NCBI RefSeq assembly: GCF_032884065.1
Contig: NC_088867.1
Coordinates: 186,001 to 250,000 of the forward strand
DNA length: 64,000 bases
Source of the DNA: Artemia franciscana
Taxonomy: Eukaryota; Arthropoda; Branchiopoda; Anostraca; Artemiidae
Direction of reading: 5' to 3'
Below, one piece after another: positions 1 to 14,000 of the stretch. A model generated the notes under the pieces. That model saw only the letters and a program-made list of their open reading frames with translations. It did not search any database and was not told where the DNA came from. A program made the translations under genes and the position numbers. The first letter of the stretch is position 1; every line of letters begins with the position of its first letter.

Positions 1-3000
1 CACATGAATCGCAATATTTTTGTAACTTAGTTACGATTCATGTGTTGTATGGTTAAATAAGAAAACAATACCAACAAAAAAAGTAATTTTTAGAGTCTAA
101 AATTTTTGTATCGTATATTCTAACGTATATTCAGGAAACCGTGCTACCTGGGCAAACAATTTCCGCTCAGAGGCCTAGCAAGTCATTTCTAGGTAATCTG
201 TGGTCCTTCTGTTTTGTTTTCGCAAAGATTGCAATGAATGTGTTGTATTGTTAAATAAGACAACAATACCAACAACGACAGTCATTTTTAGAGTCTAAAC
301 CTTTTGTATCGTATATTCTAACGTATATTCAGGAAACCGCACTACCTGGGCGAACAATTTCTGCTCAGAGGCCTAGCGACTCATTTCTAGGTAATGTGTG
401 GTTCTTCTTTTTTTTGCAAAGATTGCGATTCATGTGTTGTATGGTTAAATAAGAAAACAATACCAACAACAACAGTCGTTTTTAGAGTCTAAACTTTTTG
501 AATCGTATATTCTAATGTATATTAAGGAAACCGCTCTACCTGGGCGAACAATTTCTGCTCAGAGGACTAGCAAGTCATTTCTAGGTAATCTGTGGTTCTT
601 CTTTTTTGTTTTTGCAAAGATTGCAATTCATGTGTTGTATTGTTAAATAATAAAAAAAATACCAACACAAACAGTCATTTTTAGATTCTAAACTTTTTGT
701 ATCGTATATTCTAACGTATATTCAGGAAACCGCTGTACTTGGGCGAACAATTTCTGCTCAGAGGCCTACCGAGTCATTTCTAGGTAATCTGTGGTTCTTC
801 GTTTTTGTTTTTGCAAAGATTGCGATTCATGTGTTGTATGGTTAAATAGGAAAACAATACCAACAACAACAGTCATTTTTAGTGTCTAAACTTTATTGTA
901 TCGTATATTCTAACGTATATTCAGAAAACCACTCTACCTGGGCGAACAATTTCTGCTCAGAGGCCTAGCAAGTCATTTCTAGGTAATCTGTGGTTCTTTT
1001 TTTTTGTTTTTGCCAAGACTGGGATTCATGTGTTTTATTGTTAAATACGAAAACAATACCAGCAACAACAGTCATTTTTAGAGTCTAAACTTTTTGTATC
1101 GTATATTCTAACGTATATTCAGGAAACCGCTGTGCCTGGGCGAACAATTTCTGCTCAGAGGCCTAGCGAGTCATTTCTAGGTAATCTGTGGTTCTTCTTT
1201 TTTGTTTTTGCAAAGATTGCGATTCATGTGTTCTATTGTTAAATAATAAAAAAATACCAACACAAACAGTCATTTTTAGAGTCTAAACTTTTTGTATCGT
1301 ATATTGTAACGTATATTCAGGAAACCACTCTACCTGGGCGAACAATTTTTGCTCAGAGGCCTAGCAAGTCATTTCTAGGTTATCTGTGGTTCTTCTTTTT
1401 TGTTTTTGCAAAGATTGCGATTCATGTTTTGTATTTTTAAATAAGAAAAAAATACCAACAACAACAGTCATTTTTAGAGTCTAAACTTCTTGTATCGTAT
1501 ATTCTAACGTATATTCAGGAAACCGCTGTACCTGGGCGAACAATTTCTGCTCAGTGGCCTAGCGAGTCATTTCTAGGTAATCTGTGGTTCTTCTTTTTTG
1601 TTTATTCAAAGATTGCGATTCATGTGTTGTATGGTTAAATAAGAAAACAATACCAACAACAACAGTCATTTTTAGGGTCTAAACTTTTTGTATCGTATAT
1701 TCTAACGTATATTCAGCAAACCGCAGTGCCTGGGCGAACAATTTCTGCTCAGAGGCCTAGCAAGTCATTTCTAGGTAATCTTTGGTTATTCTTTTTTGTT
1801 TTTGCAAAGATTGCGATTCATGTGTTGTATTGTTAAATAAGAAAACAATACCAACAACAACAGTCATTTTTAGAGTCTAAACTTTTTGTATCGTATATTC
1901 TAACGTATATTAAGGAAACCGCTGTACCTGGGCAAACAATTTCTGCTCAGTGGCCTAGCGAGTCATTTTTAGGTAATCTGTGGTTCTTCTTTTTTGTTTT
2001 TGCAAAGATTGCGATTCATGTGTTGTATGGTTAAATAAGAAAACAATACCAACAACAACAGTCATTTTTAGAGTCTAAACTTTTTGTATCGTATATTCTA
2101 ACGTATATTCAGGAAACCGCTCTACCTGGGCTAACAATTTCTGCTCAGAGGCCTAGCAAGTCATTTCTAGGTAATGTGTGGTTCTTCTTTTTTGGTTTTG
2201 CAAAGATTGCGATTCATGTGTTGTATTGTTAAATAAGAAAACAAAACTAACAACAACAGTCATTTTTAGAGTCTAAACTTTTTGTATCGTATATTCTAAC
2301 GTATATTCAGGAAACCACTGTACCAGGGAAAACAATTTCTGCTCAGAGGCCTAGCGAGTCATTTCTAGGTAATCGGTGGTTCTTCTTTTTTGTTTTTGCA
2401 AAGATTGCGATTCATGTGTTGTATGGTTAAATAAGAAAACAATACTAACAACAACAGTCATTTTTAGAGTCGAAACTTTTGTATCGTATATTCTAACGTA
2501 TATTCAGAAAACCGCTCTGCCTTGGCGAACAATTCCTGCTCAGAGGCCTAGCGAGTCATTTCTAGGTAATCTGTGGTTCTTCTTTTTTGTTTTTGCAAAG
2601 ATTGCGATTCATGTGTTGTATGGTTAAATAAGAAAACAATACCAACAACAACAGTCATTTTTAGAGTCTAAACTTTTTGTATCGTATATTCTAACGCATA
2701 TTCGGGAAATCGCTTTACCTTATCGAACAATTTCTGCTCAGAGGCCTAGCAAGTCATTTCTAGGTAATCTGTGGTTATTCTTTTTTGTTTTTGCAAAGAT
2801 TGCGATTCATGTGTTCTATTGTTAAATAATAAAAAAATACCAACACAAACAGTCATTTTTAGAGTCTAAACTTTTTGTATCGTATATTGTAACGTATATT
2901 CAGGAAACCACTCTACCTGGGCGAACAATTTTTGCTCAGAGGCCTAGCAAGTCATTTCTAGGTAATCTGGACTGGGATTCATGTGTTTTATTTTTAAATA

Positions 3001-4640
3001 AGAAAAAATACCAACAACAACAGTCATTTTTAGAGTCTAAACTTCTTGTATCGTATATTCTAACGTATATTCAGGAAACCGCTGTACCTGGGCGAACAAT
3101 TTTTGCTCAGAGGCCTAGCAAGTCATTTCTAGGTAATCTGTGGTTCTTCTTTTTTGTTTATTCAAAGATTGCGATTCATGTGTTGTATGGTTAAATAAGA
3201 AAACAACACCAACAACAACAGTCATTTTTAGAGTCTAAACTTTTTGTATCGTATATTCTAACGTATATTCAGGAAATCGCTTTACCTGGGCGAACAATTT
3301 CTGCTCAGAGGCCTAGCAAGTCATTTCTAGGTAATCTTTGGTTATTCTTTTTTGTTTTTGCAAAGATTGCGATTCATGTGTTTTATTGTTAAATAAGAAA
3401 ACAATACCAACAACAACAGTCATTTTTAGAGTCTAAACTTTTTGTATCGTATATTCTAACGTATATTAAGGAAACCGCTGTACCTGGGCAAACAATTTCT
3501 GCTCAGTGGCCTAGCGAGTCATTTTTAGGTAATCTGTGGTTCTTCTTTTTTGTTTTTGCAAAGATTGCGATTCATGTGTTGTATGGTTAAATAAGAAAAC
3601 AATACCAACAACAACAGTCATTTTTAGAGTCTAAACTTTTTGTATCGTATATTCTAACGTATATTCAGGAAACCGCTCTACCTGGGCTAACAATTTCTGC
3701 TCAGAGGCCTAGCAAGTCATTTCTAGGTAATGTGTGGTTCTTCTTTTTTGGTTTTGCAAAGATTGCGATTCATGTGTTGTATTGTTAAATAAGAAAACAA
3801 AACTAACAACAACAGTCATTTTTAGAGTCTAAACTTTTTGTATCGTATATTCTAACGTATATTCAGGAAACCACTGTACCAGGGAAAACAATTTCTGCTC
3901 AGAGGCCTAGCGAGTCATTTCTAGGTAATCGGTGGTTCTTCTTTTTTGTTTTTGCAAAGATTGCGATTCATGTGTTGTATGGTTAAATAAGAAAACAATA
4001 CTAACAACAACAGTCATTTTTAGAGTCGAAACTTTTGTATCGTATATTCTAACGTATATTCAGAAAACCGCTCTGCCTTGGCGAACAATTCCTGCTCAGA
4101 GGCCTAGCGAGTCATTTCTAGGTAATCTGTGGTTCTTCTTTTTTGTTTTTGCAAAGATTGCGATTCATGTGTTGTATGGTTAAATAAGAAAACAATACCA
4201 ACAACAACAGTCATTTTTAGAGTCTAAACTTTTTGTATCGTATATTCTAACGCATATTCGGGAAATCGCTTTACCTTATCGAACAATTTCTGCTCAGAGG
4301 CCTAGCAAGTCATTTCTAGGTAATCTGTGGTTATTCTTTTTTGTTTTTGCAAATATTGCGATTCATGTGTGGTATTGTTAAATAAGAATAAAACACTGTT
4401 GTTAAAAACAACAGTCATTTTTAGAGTCTAAACTTTTTGTATCGTATATTCTAACGTATATTCAGGAAACCGCTGTACCTGGGCGAACAATTTTTGCTCA
4501 GAGGCCTAGCGAGTCATTTCTATGTAATCTCTGGTTCTTTTTTGTTTTGTTTTTGCAAAAATTGCGATTCATATGTTGTATTGTTAAATAAGAAAACAAT
4601 ACCAACAACAACAGTCATTTTTAGAGTCTAAACTTTTTGT
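1..4640 (+). repeat. Satellite array A, ~197 bp monomer
   Basis: About 23 head-to-tail copies of an AT-rich monomer of roughly 197 bp. Landmarks in order are GATTGCGATTCATGTG, a run rich in CAACAACAACAG, TTTTTAGAGTCTAAAC, the doubled motif CGTATATTC, then GGGCGAACAATTTCTGCTC, GAGGCCTAGC and TTTCTAGGTAATC. Successive GATTGCGATTCATG starts lie near 421, 619, 818, 1017, 1216 and 1413. Monomers differ by a few substitutions and small indels. The first ~20 bases belong to the end of an inverted array, so another array lies upstream of the window. An eight-monomer block repeats at a shift of 1556 bp (for example 2376 against 3932). The array ends abruptly at 4640 inside a monomer. No coding role is suggested: the short open frames here are by-products of the monomer sequence. 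Confidence 0.95.
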
Positions 4641-5289
4641 AACTAAGGAGGACACACACGTGGGTATTACGTAATCACGATGTACACATGGGATATTACA
4701 TAATACTTTAAGAGATTTTTATTTCTTTCAATTTTTTTTCAAGGAAGATTTATATTTTAAAAAGATTTTCGCTCCCTTTAAGATTTGAAAGGGTATTTTA
4801 TCCAATGGAACTGCACCCTATACAACTGGACCGTGAAACCCTTTCTAATATTAAGATTCAGGAAATAGATTCTACAAAATAACCAAGTCCAAATGCAGAG
4901 CAATTCCATTTCCCGCTTACTAGAATAGGTAAGCTATTGATTAAGTGTTACCTCTGATTGCAAGAATTGAGATGCAGAGAGGAAAATTGATTACTGAAAT
5001 TTGGTTACATATCGTATGTATCTGCATATATAGTACTTTTTAGAGAGTGGTATCAGATAATATTGTGGGTTGCTGTTAGCATATTTTTTAGTAATAAAGT
5101 CAGTTACACAATTAGAATTGAATGTGCTATTTGGGATAAAATAAAGGCGAAGGGGTCTACAAGATCCTTAAATTACGTACAGGATTACCCTCGAAGTTTC
5201 ATCCTGGATTAATAAATCTAAAGGATAAAAAGCTTTGTTTATATAAATTTTATTAATAAAAAATTTACAAAGCATTATTAAAACACATG

Positions 5290-6310
5290 CAAAACAGTTA
5301 AACCTCAACAATAGAAAAAACAAAACGAGAAAAAAATCCTATCATCGGATAAAATATAAGCAAAAGAACTATGAATTAAAAAAGTAGGGGTCCTAGCAAC
5401 CACTTCCAGAGGGTATGGTTCTGATTCCATGTAAATAGAAGCCACATTAAGATTGTGGGCTTTAATGAAAACGCCGCGTTCCTTTGAGTGAAGACTACGC
5501 ACACCTGGTTAACAAGCCCATATTTGAATAATATTTATTCTTCAAATTTCAATTAATCTCGGTAAAGGTAAAATTAAGCCCTATTAATACCTATTTCTGA
5601 GAGCTTCTAATGGAAATCCCTCGTTTTCTTGTGCCATGAATATGCATCCCCGGCTTATAAGTGTACATTTGAATAACATTTTCTCTTCAAATTTCGCACA
5701 ATCTTGTTATAGGTAAATTTTAGCCACGTTATTATATTTTTAAAGCCCCACGTTTCTTGGACTGAGCGTTAAATTTTACTCCCGCTCAGTATTAAAATTC
5801 TTTTAACACCTCCCAGCTTAACTTTAACCTTTAGAAAATGTTAGTCCAAGCAATTCACGCCCTTATGGCAATATATGGCTAGTCCGTAAAATACACAAAA
5901 AGCATTGAACTAAAAAATGAAACAACTAAACAAGAAAAAACCTTATAAGGGATATAATATATACAAAAAGAATCATGAATTAAAGAAAAGCGGGACCCAA
6001 ACAAATTTCTGATGGGAAGCTCAATATTAGAGGCAAATTTAAATCACATTAAAATATTTTGAGAACTTTTGAGGGATGAAAATCCCTCGTTTCGTTGAGC
6101 CAAGACTATACATTCCTCGCTGACTGGCACAAATTTGAAATAATATTATCTCTCTTCAAGATGAACATAATCTCGTTAGAGGTAAATTTAAGCCACTTTA
6201 AGGCCTCGCAAACGTCCAGCTATGATATTCTCTGTTCAATTCTTTTTCAATCACGGCAAATCAGACAAACGCTCAAGGTTATCAGATTTCACTGCCGTCA
6301 TTAAACTCAA
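5290..6310 (+). repeat. Interspersed tandem-like repeat family R1, spacer copy 1
   Basis: Several divergent units with the recurring phrases 'ctcttcaaatttc', 'gttagaggtaaatttaagcc' and 'ttttaatgaaaatccctcg'. Units are spaced by roughly 165 bp. The same family reappears at 19186-20206 (the duplicate) and, split by a LINE, at 27925-28187 and 29565-29970. Function and classification are unknown. It looks like old interspersed or minisatellite-like DNA. Confidence 0.7.
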
Positions 6311-7884
6311 GGGGTTTCTCAGTGAAAATTGCGATTATTGCATTGCTATTCTTCGTTATTTGGCAAATAAATAGGAATACTTATTTGCAAAATAACTATT
6401 ATTCGAGGAGAAAATTAGAGAAATTATTATTTGAAAATTTTTTGGGGAGGAGGGGGTTCAACTTTTATGAAAGAAATACCAGGAAAACACGGAAAAATTA
6501 AACATTTCGCTGAGAAAATTAAGCATTTTACAAGGTTGAGGTGGGAGAATCCCTCCCCTGCGTATGTGCCTTTGGTCTGGTCATCATTATTTGCCCGGGT
6601 GCGGTATAAAACTATGGGAATTACAAATAAAAAGTACATATTTTAGGGTTTTTACTTCATGCAGACCTATTTACAAAAATAAAGTTTAAATAATTGCTCG
6701 TAGCGAAGTGACCAATTGACTTCATTTTATCATACAGTTCGTGGTAACGAACTGTAGTAAGAAGCGACCCGGCTCAATAGTAACCAAAACTCAAAAAACG
6801 GAGTTTTGATATCAATAGCTACATGAACCAAATCGCATTTTAATGCTGACTTTAAATATATCAGTTTTACCTATCTAAAATTACGAGTCTAAGAAAAATT
6901 GCCTTATTTTAGAAAATAGAGGGAAACACCCTCTAAAAATAATAAAACCAAAATTACACCCATCCGATTCAGCATATCAGGGAACCCTAACGTGCAAGTT
7001 TCAAGATCCTATCTGCCAAAATATGGATTTTTTTCCAGGGGTGATCTTATCGAACCAGTTGTCCTAGAATGTTGCGAGCGGGCTCATTCCAATGGAAATG
7101 AAGTTATATATAAGTGAATTATATATGACAAATGAAGTATAAAGTACCCTTTTTAAGTGATCCAAAAAATTGAAGGGCACCTAGGCCACCTCCCACGCTA
7201 AATATTTTCCCACAGTCACCAGATGAAAATTTTGAGATAGCCATTTTATTCAGTATAGTCAAAGAACCTTATAACTATGTCTTTGGGGACGACCTACTCC
7301 ACCAGAATCCCCGTGGAAGGGGCTACAAGTTACAAACTTTGATCAGTGTTGATATTGTAATGGTTATTGGGAAGTGTAGAGACGTTTTCAGGGGGATTTT
7401 TGGTTCAGGGAGGGGTTGAGAACAGGAGGTTATGTTGGGGAAACTTTCCCTGGAGGAATTTGTCATAGGGGAAGAAAATTTCCATGAAGGGAGCGCAAGA
7501 TTTTCTAGCATTATTTAAAAATAAAACAATACACAAATAAATATGAAACAGTTTTTTCAACTAAAAGTAAGGAGCAGCAGTAAAATCTAAAACTAACAGA
7601 ATACAGAAGTTGGTTACTTAAGCTAACTCGTAAGTTACGTATATCTTTTACTAGCAAAAACGTTCGTAAAAAATTAAAAGTTCTAGTTTCCTTTTTAAGT
7701 AACCAAACAATGGAGGGCATCTAAGCCTCCTCCCCCACTCCTTTTCTTCAAAGTGATTCGATCAAAACTATGAGAAAGCCATATAAATATGCAAATTTCG
7801 TTTTAATTATTCATCTGTGGAGAGCCAAAATCAAGACATGCATTAGCTCAAAAACGTTCAGAAATTAAATAAAAAGAGACATGT

Positions 7885-8078
7885 TTTTAACTGAAAGTAA
7901 GGAGCAACATTAAAACTTAAAACGAACATAAATTACTTCGTATATGAAAGGGGCTGCTCCCTCCTCAACGCCCCACTCTTTACGCTAAAGTTTGACTCTT
8001 TCTCTCAACTCTACTTTTTAAAACAGTAAAAAACTTTAGCGTAAAGAGTGGGGCGCTGAGGAGGGAGCAGCCCCTTTC
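7885..8078. repeat. Hairpin element, right arm truncated by array B
   Basis: The left arm (about 7885-7992) reads from CTGAAAGTAAGGAGCAAC through GGGGCTGCTCCCTCCTCAAC to ACGCTAAAGTTT. After a loop of about 38 bases the right arm begins with AAACTTTAGCGTAAAGAG, but it stops at CCCCTTTC and passes directly into satellite sequence at 8079. In copy 2 the right arm continues for about 60 more bases. Array B is therefore joined to the middle of the hairpin arm. Confidence 0.85.
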
Positions 8079-11000
8079 AAACAAAAAAGAAGAACCACAG
8101 ATTACCTAGAAATGACTCGCTAGGCCTCTGAGCAGAAATTGTTCGCCCAGGTAGAGCGGTTTCCTGAATATACGTTAGAATATACGATACAAAAAGTTTA
8201 GACTCTAAAAATGATTGTTATTGTTGGTATTTTTTTTCTTATTTAACAATACAAAACATGAATCGCAATCTTTGCAAAAACAAAAAAGAAGAACCACAGA
8301 TTACCTAGAAATGACTTTCTAGGCCTCTGAGCAGAAATTGTTCGCCCAGATAGAGCGGTTTTCTGAATATACGTTAGAATACACGATACAAAAAGTTTAG
8401 ACTCTAAAAATTACTGTATTTGTTGGTATTGTTTTCTTATTTAACCATACAACACATGAATCGCAGTCTTTGCAAAAACAAAAAAAAAGAACCACAGATT
8501 ACCTAGAAATGACTCGCTAGGCCTCTGAGCAGAAATTGTTCGGCCAGGTACAGCGGTTTTCTGAATATACATTAGAATATACGATACAAAAAGTTTTGAC
8601 TCTAAAAATGACTGTTGTTGCTGGTATTGTTTTCTTATTTAACAATACAACACATGAATCGCAATCTTTACAAAAACAAAAAAGAAGAGCCACAGATTAC
8701 CTAGAAATGACTTGCTAGGCCTCTGAGCAGAATTTGATCGCCCATGTAGAGTGGTTTCTTGAATATACGTTAGAATATACGATGCAAAAACTTTAGAATA
8801 TAAAAATGACTGTTGTTGTTGGTATTGTTTTCTTATTTAACCATACAACACATGAATCCCAATCTTTGCAAAAACAAAAAAGAAGAACCACAGATAACCT
8901 AGAAATGACTCGCTAGGCCTCTGAGCAGAAATTGTTCGCCCAGGTACAGCGGTTTCCTGAATATACGTTAGAATATACGATACAAAATGTTTAGACTCTA
9001 AAAATGACTGTTGTTGTTGGTATTGTTTTCTTATTTAACAATACAACAGATGAATCGCAATCTTTGCAAAAACAAAAAGAAGAACAACAGATTACCCAGA
9101 AATGACTTGCTAGGCCTCTGAGCAGAAATTGTTCGCCCAGGTAGAGTGATTTCCTGAATATACGTTACAATATACCATACAAAAAGTTTAGACTCTAAAA
9201 ATGACTGTTGTTGTTGGTAGTGTTTTCTATATTAACCATACAACACATGAATCGCAATCTTTGCAAAAACAAAAAAGAAGAACCGCAAATTACCTAGAAA
9301 TGACTCAAAAAAAGAAGAACCACAGATCACCTAGAAATGACTCGCTAGGCCTCTGAGCAGAAATTGTTCGCCCAGGTACAGCGGTTTCCAGAATGTACCT
9401 TAGAATACATGATACAAAAAGTTTAAACTCTAAAAATGACTGTTGTTGTTGGTATTGTTTTCTTATCTAACAATACAACACATGAATCGCAATCTTTGCA
9501 AAAACAAAAAAGAAGAACCGCAGATTACCTAGAAATGACTCGCTAGGCCTCTGAGCAAAAATTGTTCACCCAGGTACAGCGGTTTCTAGAATGTACGTTA
9601 GAATACACGATACAAAAAGTTTAGACTCTAAAAATTACTGTTGTTGTTGGTATTGTTTTCTTATTTAACCATACAACACAAGAATCGCAGTCTTTGCAAA
9701 AACGAAAAAGAAGAACCACAGATTACCTAGAAATGACTTGCTAGGCCTCTGAGCAGAAATTGTTCGCCCAGGTACAGCGGTTTCCTGAATATACATTAGA
9801 ATATACGATACAAAAAGCTTTGACTCTAAAAATGACTGTTGTTGCTAGTATTGTTTTCTTATTTAACAATACAACACATGAATCGCAATCTTTACAAAAA
9901 CAAAAAAGAAGAGCCACAGATTACCTAGAAATGACTCGCTAGGTCTCTGAGCAGAAATTGTTCGCAGAGGTACAGCGGTTTCCTGAATATACGTTAGAAT
10001 ATACGATTCAAAAAGTTTAGACTCTAAAAATGACTGTTGTTGTTGGTATTGTTTTCTTATTTAACAATACAACACATGAATCGCAATCTTAGCAAAAACA
10101 AAAAAGAAGAACCACAGATTACCCAGAAATGACTTGCTAGGCCTCTGAGCAGAAATTGTTTGCCCAGGTAGAGTGATTTCCTGAATATACGTTAGAATAT
10201 ACCATACAAAAAGTTTAGACTCTAAAAATGACTGTTGTTGTTGGTAGTGTTTTCTATATTAACCATACAACAAATGAATCGCAATCTTTGCAAAAACAAA
10301 AAAGAAGAACCGCAAATTACCTAGAAATGACTCAAAAAAAGAAGAACCACAGATCACCTAGAAATGACTCGCTAGGGCTCTGAGCAGAAATTGTTCGCCC
10401 AGGTACACCAGTTTCCAGAATGTACGTTAGAATACACGATAAAAAAAAGTTTAGACTCTAAAAATGACTGTTGTTGTTGGTATTGTTTTCTAATTTAACA
10501 ATACAACACATGAATCGCAATCTTTGCAAAAACAAAAAAGAAGAACCACAGATTACCTAGAAATAACTCGCTAGGCCTCTGAGCAGAAATTGTTCGCCCA
10601 GGTAGAGCGGTTTCCTGAATATACGTTAGAATATACGATACAAAAAGTTTAGAATCTAAAAATGACTGTTGTTGTTGGTATTGTTTTCTTATTTAACCAT
10701 AAAACACATGAATCGCAATCTTTGCAAAAACAAAAAAGAAGAACCACAGATTACCTAAAAATGACTCGCTTTTCCTCTGAGCAGAAATTGTTCGCCAAGG
10801 TACAGCAGTTTCCTGAATATACGTTAGATTATACAATACAAAAAGTTTAAACTCAAAAATGACTGTTGTTGTTGGTATTGTTTTCTTATTTAAACATACA
10901 ACCAAAAATCGCAATCTTCGCAAAAACAAAAACTAAGAACCAGAGATTATCTAGAAATGACTTGCAAGGCCTCTGAGCAGAAATTGTTCGCGCAGGTAGA

Positions 11001-14000
11001 GCGGTTTCCTGAATATATGTTAGAATGTACGATACAAAAAGTTTAGACTCTAAAAATGACTGTTGTTGTTTGTATTTTTTTCTTATTTAACAATACAACA
11101 CATGAATCGGAATCTTTGCAAAAACAAAAAAGAAAAACCACAGATTACCTAGATATGACTTGCTAGGCATCTGAGCAGAAATTGTTCGCCCAGGTAGAGC
11201 GGATTCCTGAATATACGTTAGAATATACTATACAAAAAGTTTAGACTGTAAAAATGACTGTTGTTGGTGGTATTGTTTTCATGATTAACCATACAACAGA
11301 TGAATCGCAATCTTTGCAAAAACAAAAAAGAAGAACCACAGATTACCTAGAAATGACTCGCTAGGCCTCTGAGCAGAAATTGTTCGCCCAGGGACAGCGG
11401 TTTCCTGAATATACGTTAGAATATACGATACAAAAAGTTTAGACTCTAAAAATGACTGTTGTTGTTGGTATTGTTTTCTTATTTAACAATACAACACATG
11501 AATCGCAATCTTTGCAAAAACAAAAAAGAAGAACCACAGATTACCTAGAAATGACTCGCTAGGCCTCTGAGCAGAAATTGTTCGCCCAGGAGGAGCGATT
11601 CCCTGATTATACAATACAAAAAAATTAGACTCTAAAAAGACTGTTGTTGTTGGTATTTTTTTTTCTTATTTAACAATACAACACATGAATCGCAATCTTT
11701 GAAAAAACAAAAAAGAAGAACCACAGATTACCTAGAAATGAGATGCTACGCCTCTGAGCAGAAATTGTTCGCCCAGGTAGAGCGGTTTCCTGAATATACG
11801 TTAGAATATACTATACAAAAAGTACAGACTCTAAAAATGACTGTTGTTGTTGGTATTGTTTTTTTATTTAACAATACAATAAATGAATCGCAATCTTTGC
11901 AAAAACAAAAAATAAGAACCACGGATTACCTAAAAATGACTTGCTAGGCCTCTCAGCAGAAATTGATCGCCCAGGTAGAGCGGTTTCCTGAATATATATT
12001 AGAATATACGATACAAAAAGTTTAGACTCTAAAAATGACTGTTGTTGTTGGTATTTTTTTTTCTTATTTAACCACACAACACATGAATCACAATCTTTGC
12101 AAAAACAAAAAAGAGGAGCCACAAATTACCTAGAAATGACTTGCTTGGCCTCTGAGCAGAAATTGTTCACCCAGGTAGAGCGGTTTCCTGAATATACGTT
12201 AGAATATATGATACAAAAAGTTTAGACTCTGGAAATGACTGTTGTTGCTGGTATTTTTTTTCTTATTTAACAATACAACACAAGAATCGCAATCTTTGCA
12301 AAAACAAAAAAGAAGAACCACAGATTACCTAAAAATGTCTCGCTAGGCCTCTGAAACAGAAATTGTTCGCCCAGGTAAAAAGAAGAACCACAGACTACCT
12401 AGAAATGACTCGCTAAGCCTGTGAGCAGAAATTGTTCGCCCAGGTACAGCGATTTCCTGAATATACGTTAGAATATACGATACAAAAAGTTTAGACTCTA
12501 AAAATGACTGTTGTCGTTGGTATTGTTTTCTCATTTAACAATACAACACATGAAGACACAATCTTTGCAAAAACAAAAAAAGAAGAACCACAGATAACCT
12601 AGAAATGACTTGCTAGGCCCTTGAGCAGAAATTGTTCGCCCAGGTATAGCGGTTTCCTGAGTTTTTGTTGGTATTGTTTTCTTATTTAACCATACAACAC
12701 ATGAATCGCAATCTTTGCAAAAACAAAAAAGAAGAACCACAGATTACCTAGAAATGACTTGCTAGGCCCTTGAGCAGAAATTGTTCGCCCAGGAAGAGCC
12801 GTTCCCTGATTATACAATACAAAAAATTAGACTCTAAAAAGACTGTTGTTGTTGGTAGTTTATTTCTTATTTAACAATACAACACATGAATCGCAATCTT
12901 TGCAAAAACAAAAAAGAAGAACCAGAGATTTCTTAGAAATGACTTGCTAGGCCTCTGAGCAGAAATTGTTCGCCCAGGTAGAGCGATTTCCTGAATATAC
13001 GTTAGAATATACGATACAAAAAATTTAGACTCTAAAACTGACTGTTGTCGATGGTATTGTTTTCTCATTTAACAATACAACACATGAACACACAATCTTT
13101 GCAAAAACAAAAAAGAAGAACCACAGATTACCTAGAAATGACTTGCTAGGCCCTTGAGCAGAAATAGTTCGCCCAGGTAGAGCGGTTTCCTGAGTATACG
13201 TTAGAATATACGATACAAAAAGTTTAGACTCTAAAAATGACTGTTGTTGCGGGTATTTTTTTCTTATTTAACCATACAACACATGAATTGCAATCTTTGC
13301 AAAAACAAAAGAGAAGAACCACTGATTACCTAGAAATGACTCTCTAGGCCTCTGAGCAGAAACTGTTCGCCCAGGAAGAGCGGTTCCCTGATTATACAAT
13401 ACAAAAAAATTAGACTCTAAAAAGACTGTTGTTGTTGGTATTTTTTTCTTATTTAACAATACAACACATGAAGTCACACTCTTTGCAAAAACAAAAAAGA
13501 AGAACCACATATTACCTAAAAATGACTCGCTAGGCCTCTAAGCAGAAACTATTTGACTCGCTAGGCCTCTGAGCAGAAATTGTTTGGCCAGGAAGAGCGG
13601 TTCCCTGATTATACAATACAAAAAATATAGACTCTGAAAAGACTGTTGTTGTTGGTATTTTTTTCTTAATTAACAATACAACACATGAAGTGCAATCTTT
13701 GCAAAAACAAGAAAGAAGAACCACAGATTACCTAGAAATGACTTGCTAGGCCTCTGAGCAGAAATTGTTCGCCCAGGTAGAGAGGTTTCCTGAATATACG
13801 TTAAAATATACAATACAAAAAGTTTAGACGCTAAAAATGACTGTTGCTGTTGGTATTTTTTCTTATTTAACCATACAACACATGAATCGCAATCTTTGCA
13901 AAAACAAATAAGAAAAAACCAGAGATTACCTAGAAATGACTTGCTAGGCCTCTGAGCAGAAATTGTTCGCCCAGGTAGACCGGTTTCCTGAATATACGTT

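Larger units (their letters stand above)
4641..8078. repeat. Non-satellite spacer, copy 1
   Basis: A 3.4 kb block between arrays A and B, repeated at 18537-21970 with a shift of 13896-13898 bp and only scattered differences. It is a mosaic of interspersed repeats: an AT-rich lead-in (4641-5280), a ~165 bp tandem-like family (5290-6310), a block with the small perfect hairpin ACAGTTCGT-GGTA-ACGAACTGT at about 6735-6756, a family that recurs near 43900-44760 and 49680-49980, and the left side of a long hairpin (from 7885). Short open frames are present but none shows a recognisable domain, and they are conserved between copies only because the whole block is. No gene is called. Confidence 0.9.

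Noticed and set aside
2376-4183. Repeated 83-codon open frames (and relatives in arrays A, A' and B)
   Set aside because: They span single satellite monomers, change frame between monomers and have no domain or splice context. They are by-products of the repeat.
6095-6304. 69-codon frame conserved in both spacer copies (also 19991-20200)
   Set aside because: Conservation reflects the duplicated block, and the sequence lies in the R1 interspersed repeat.
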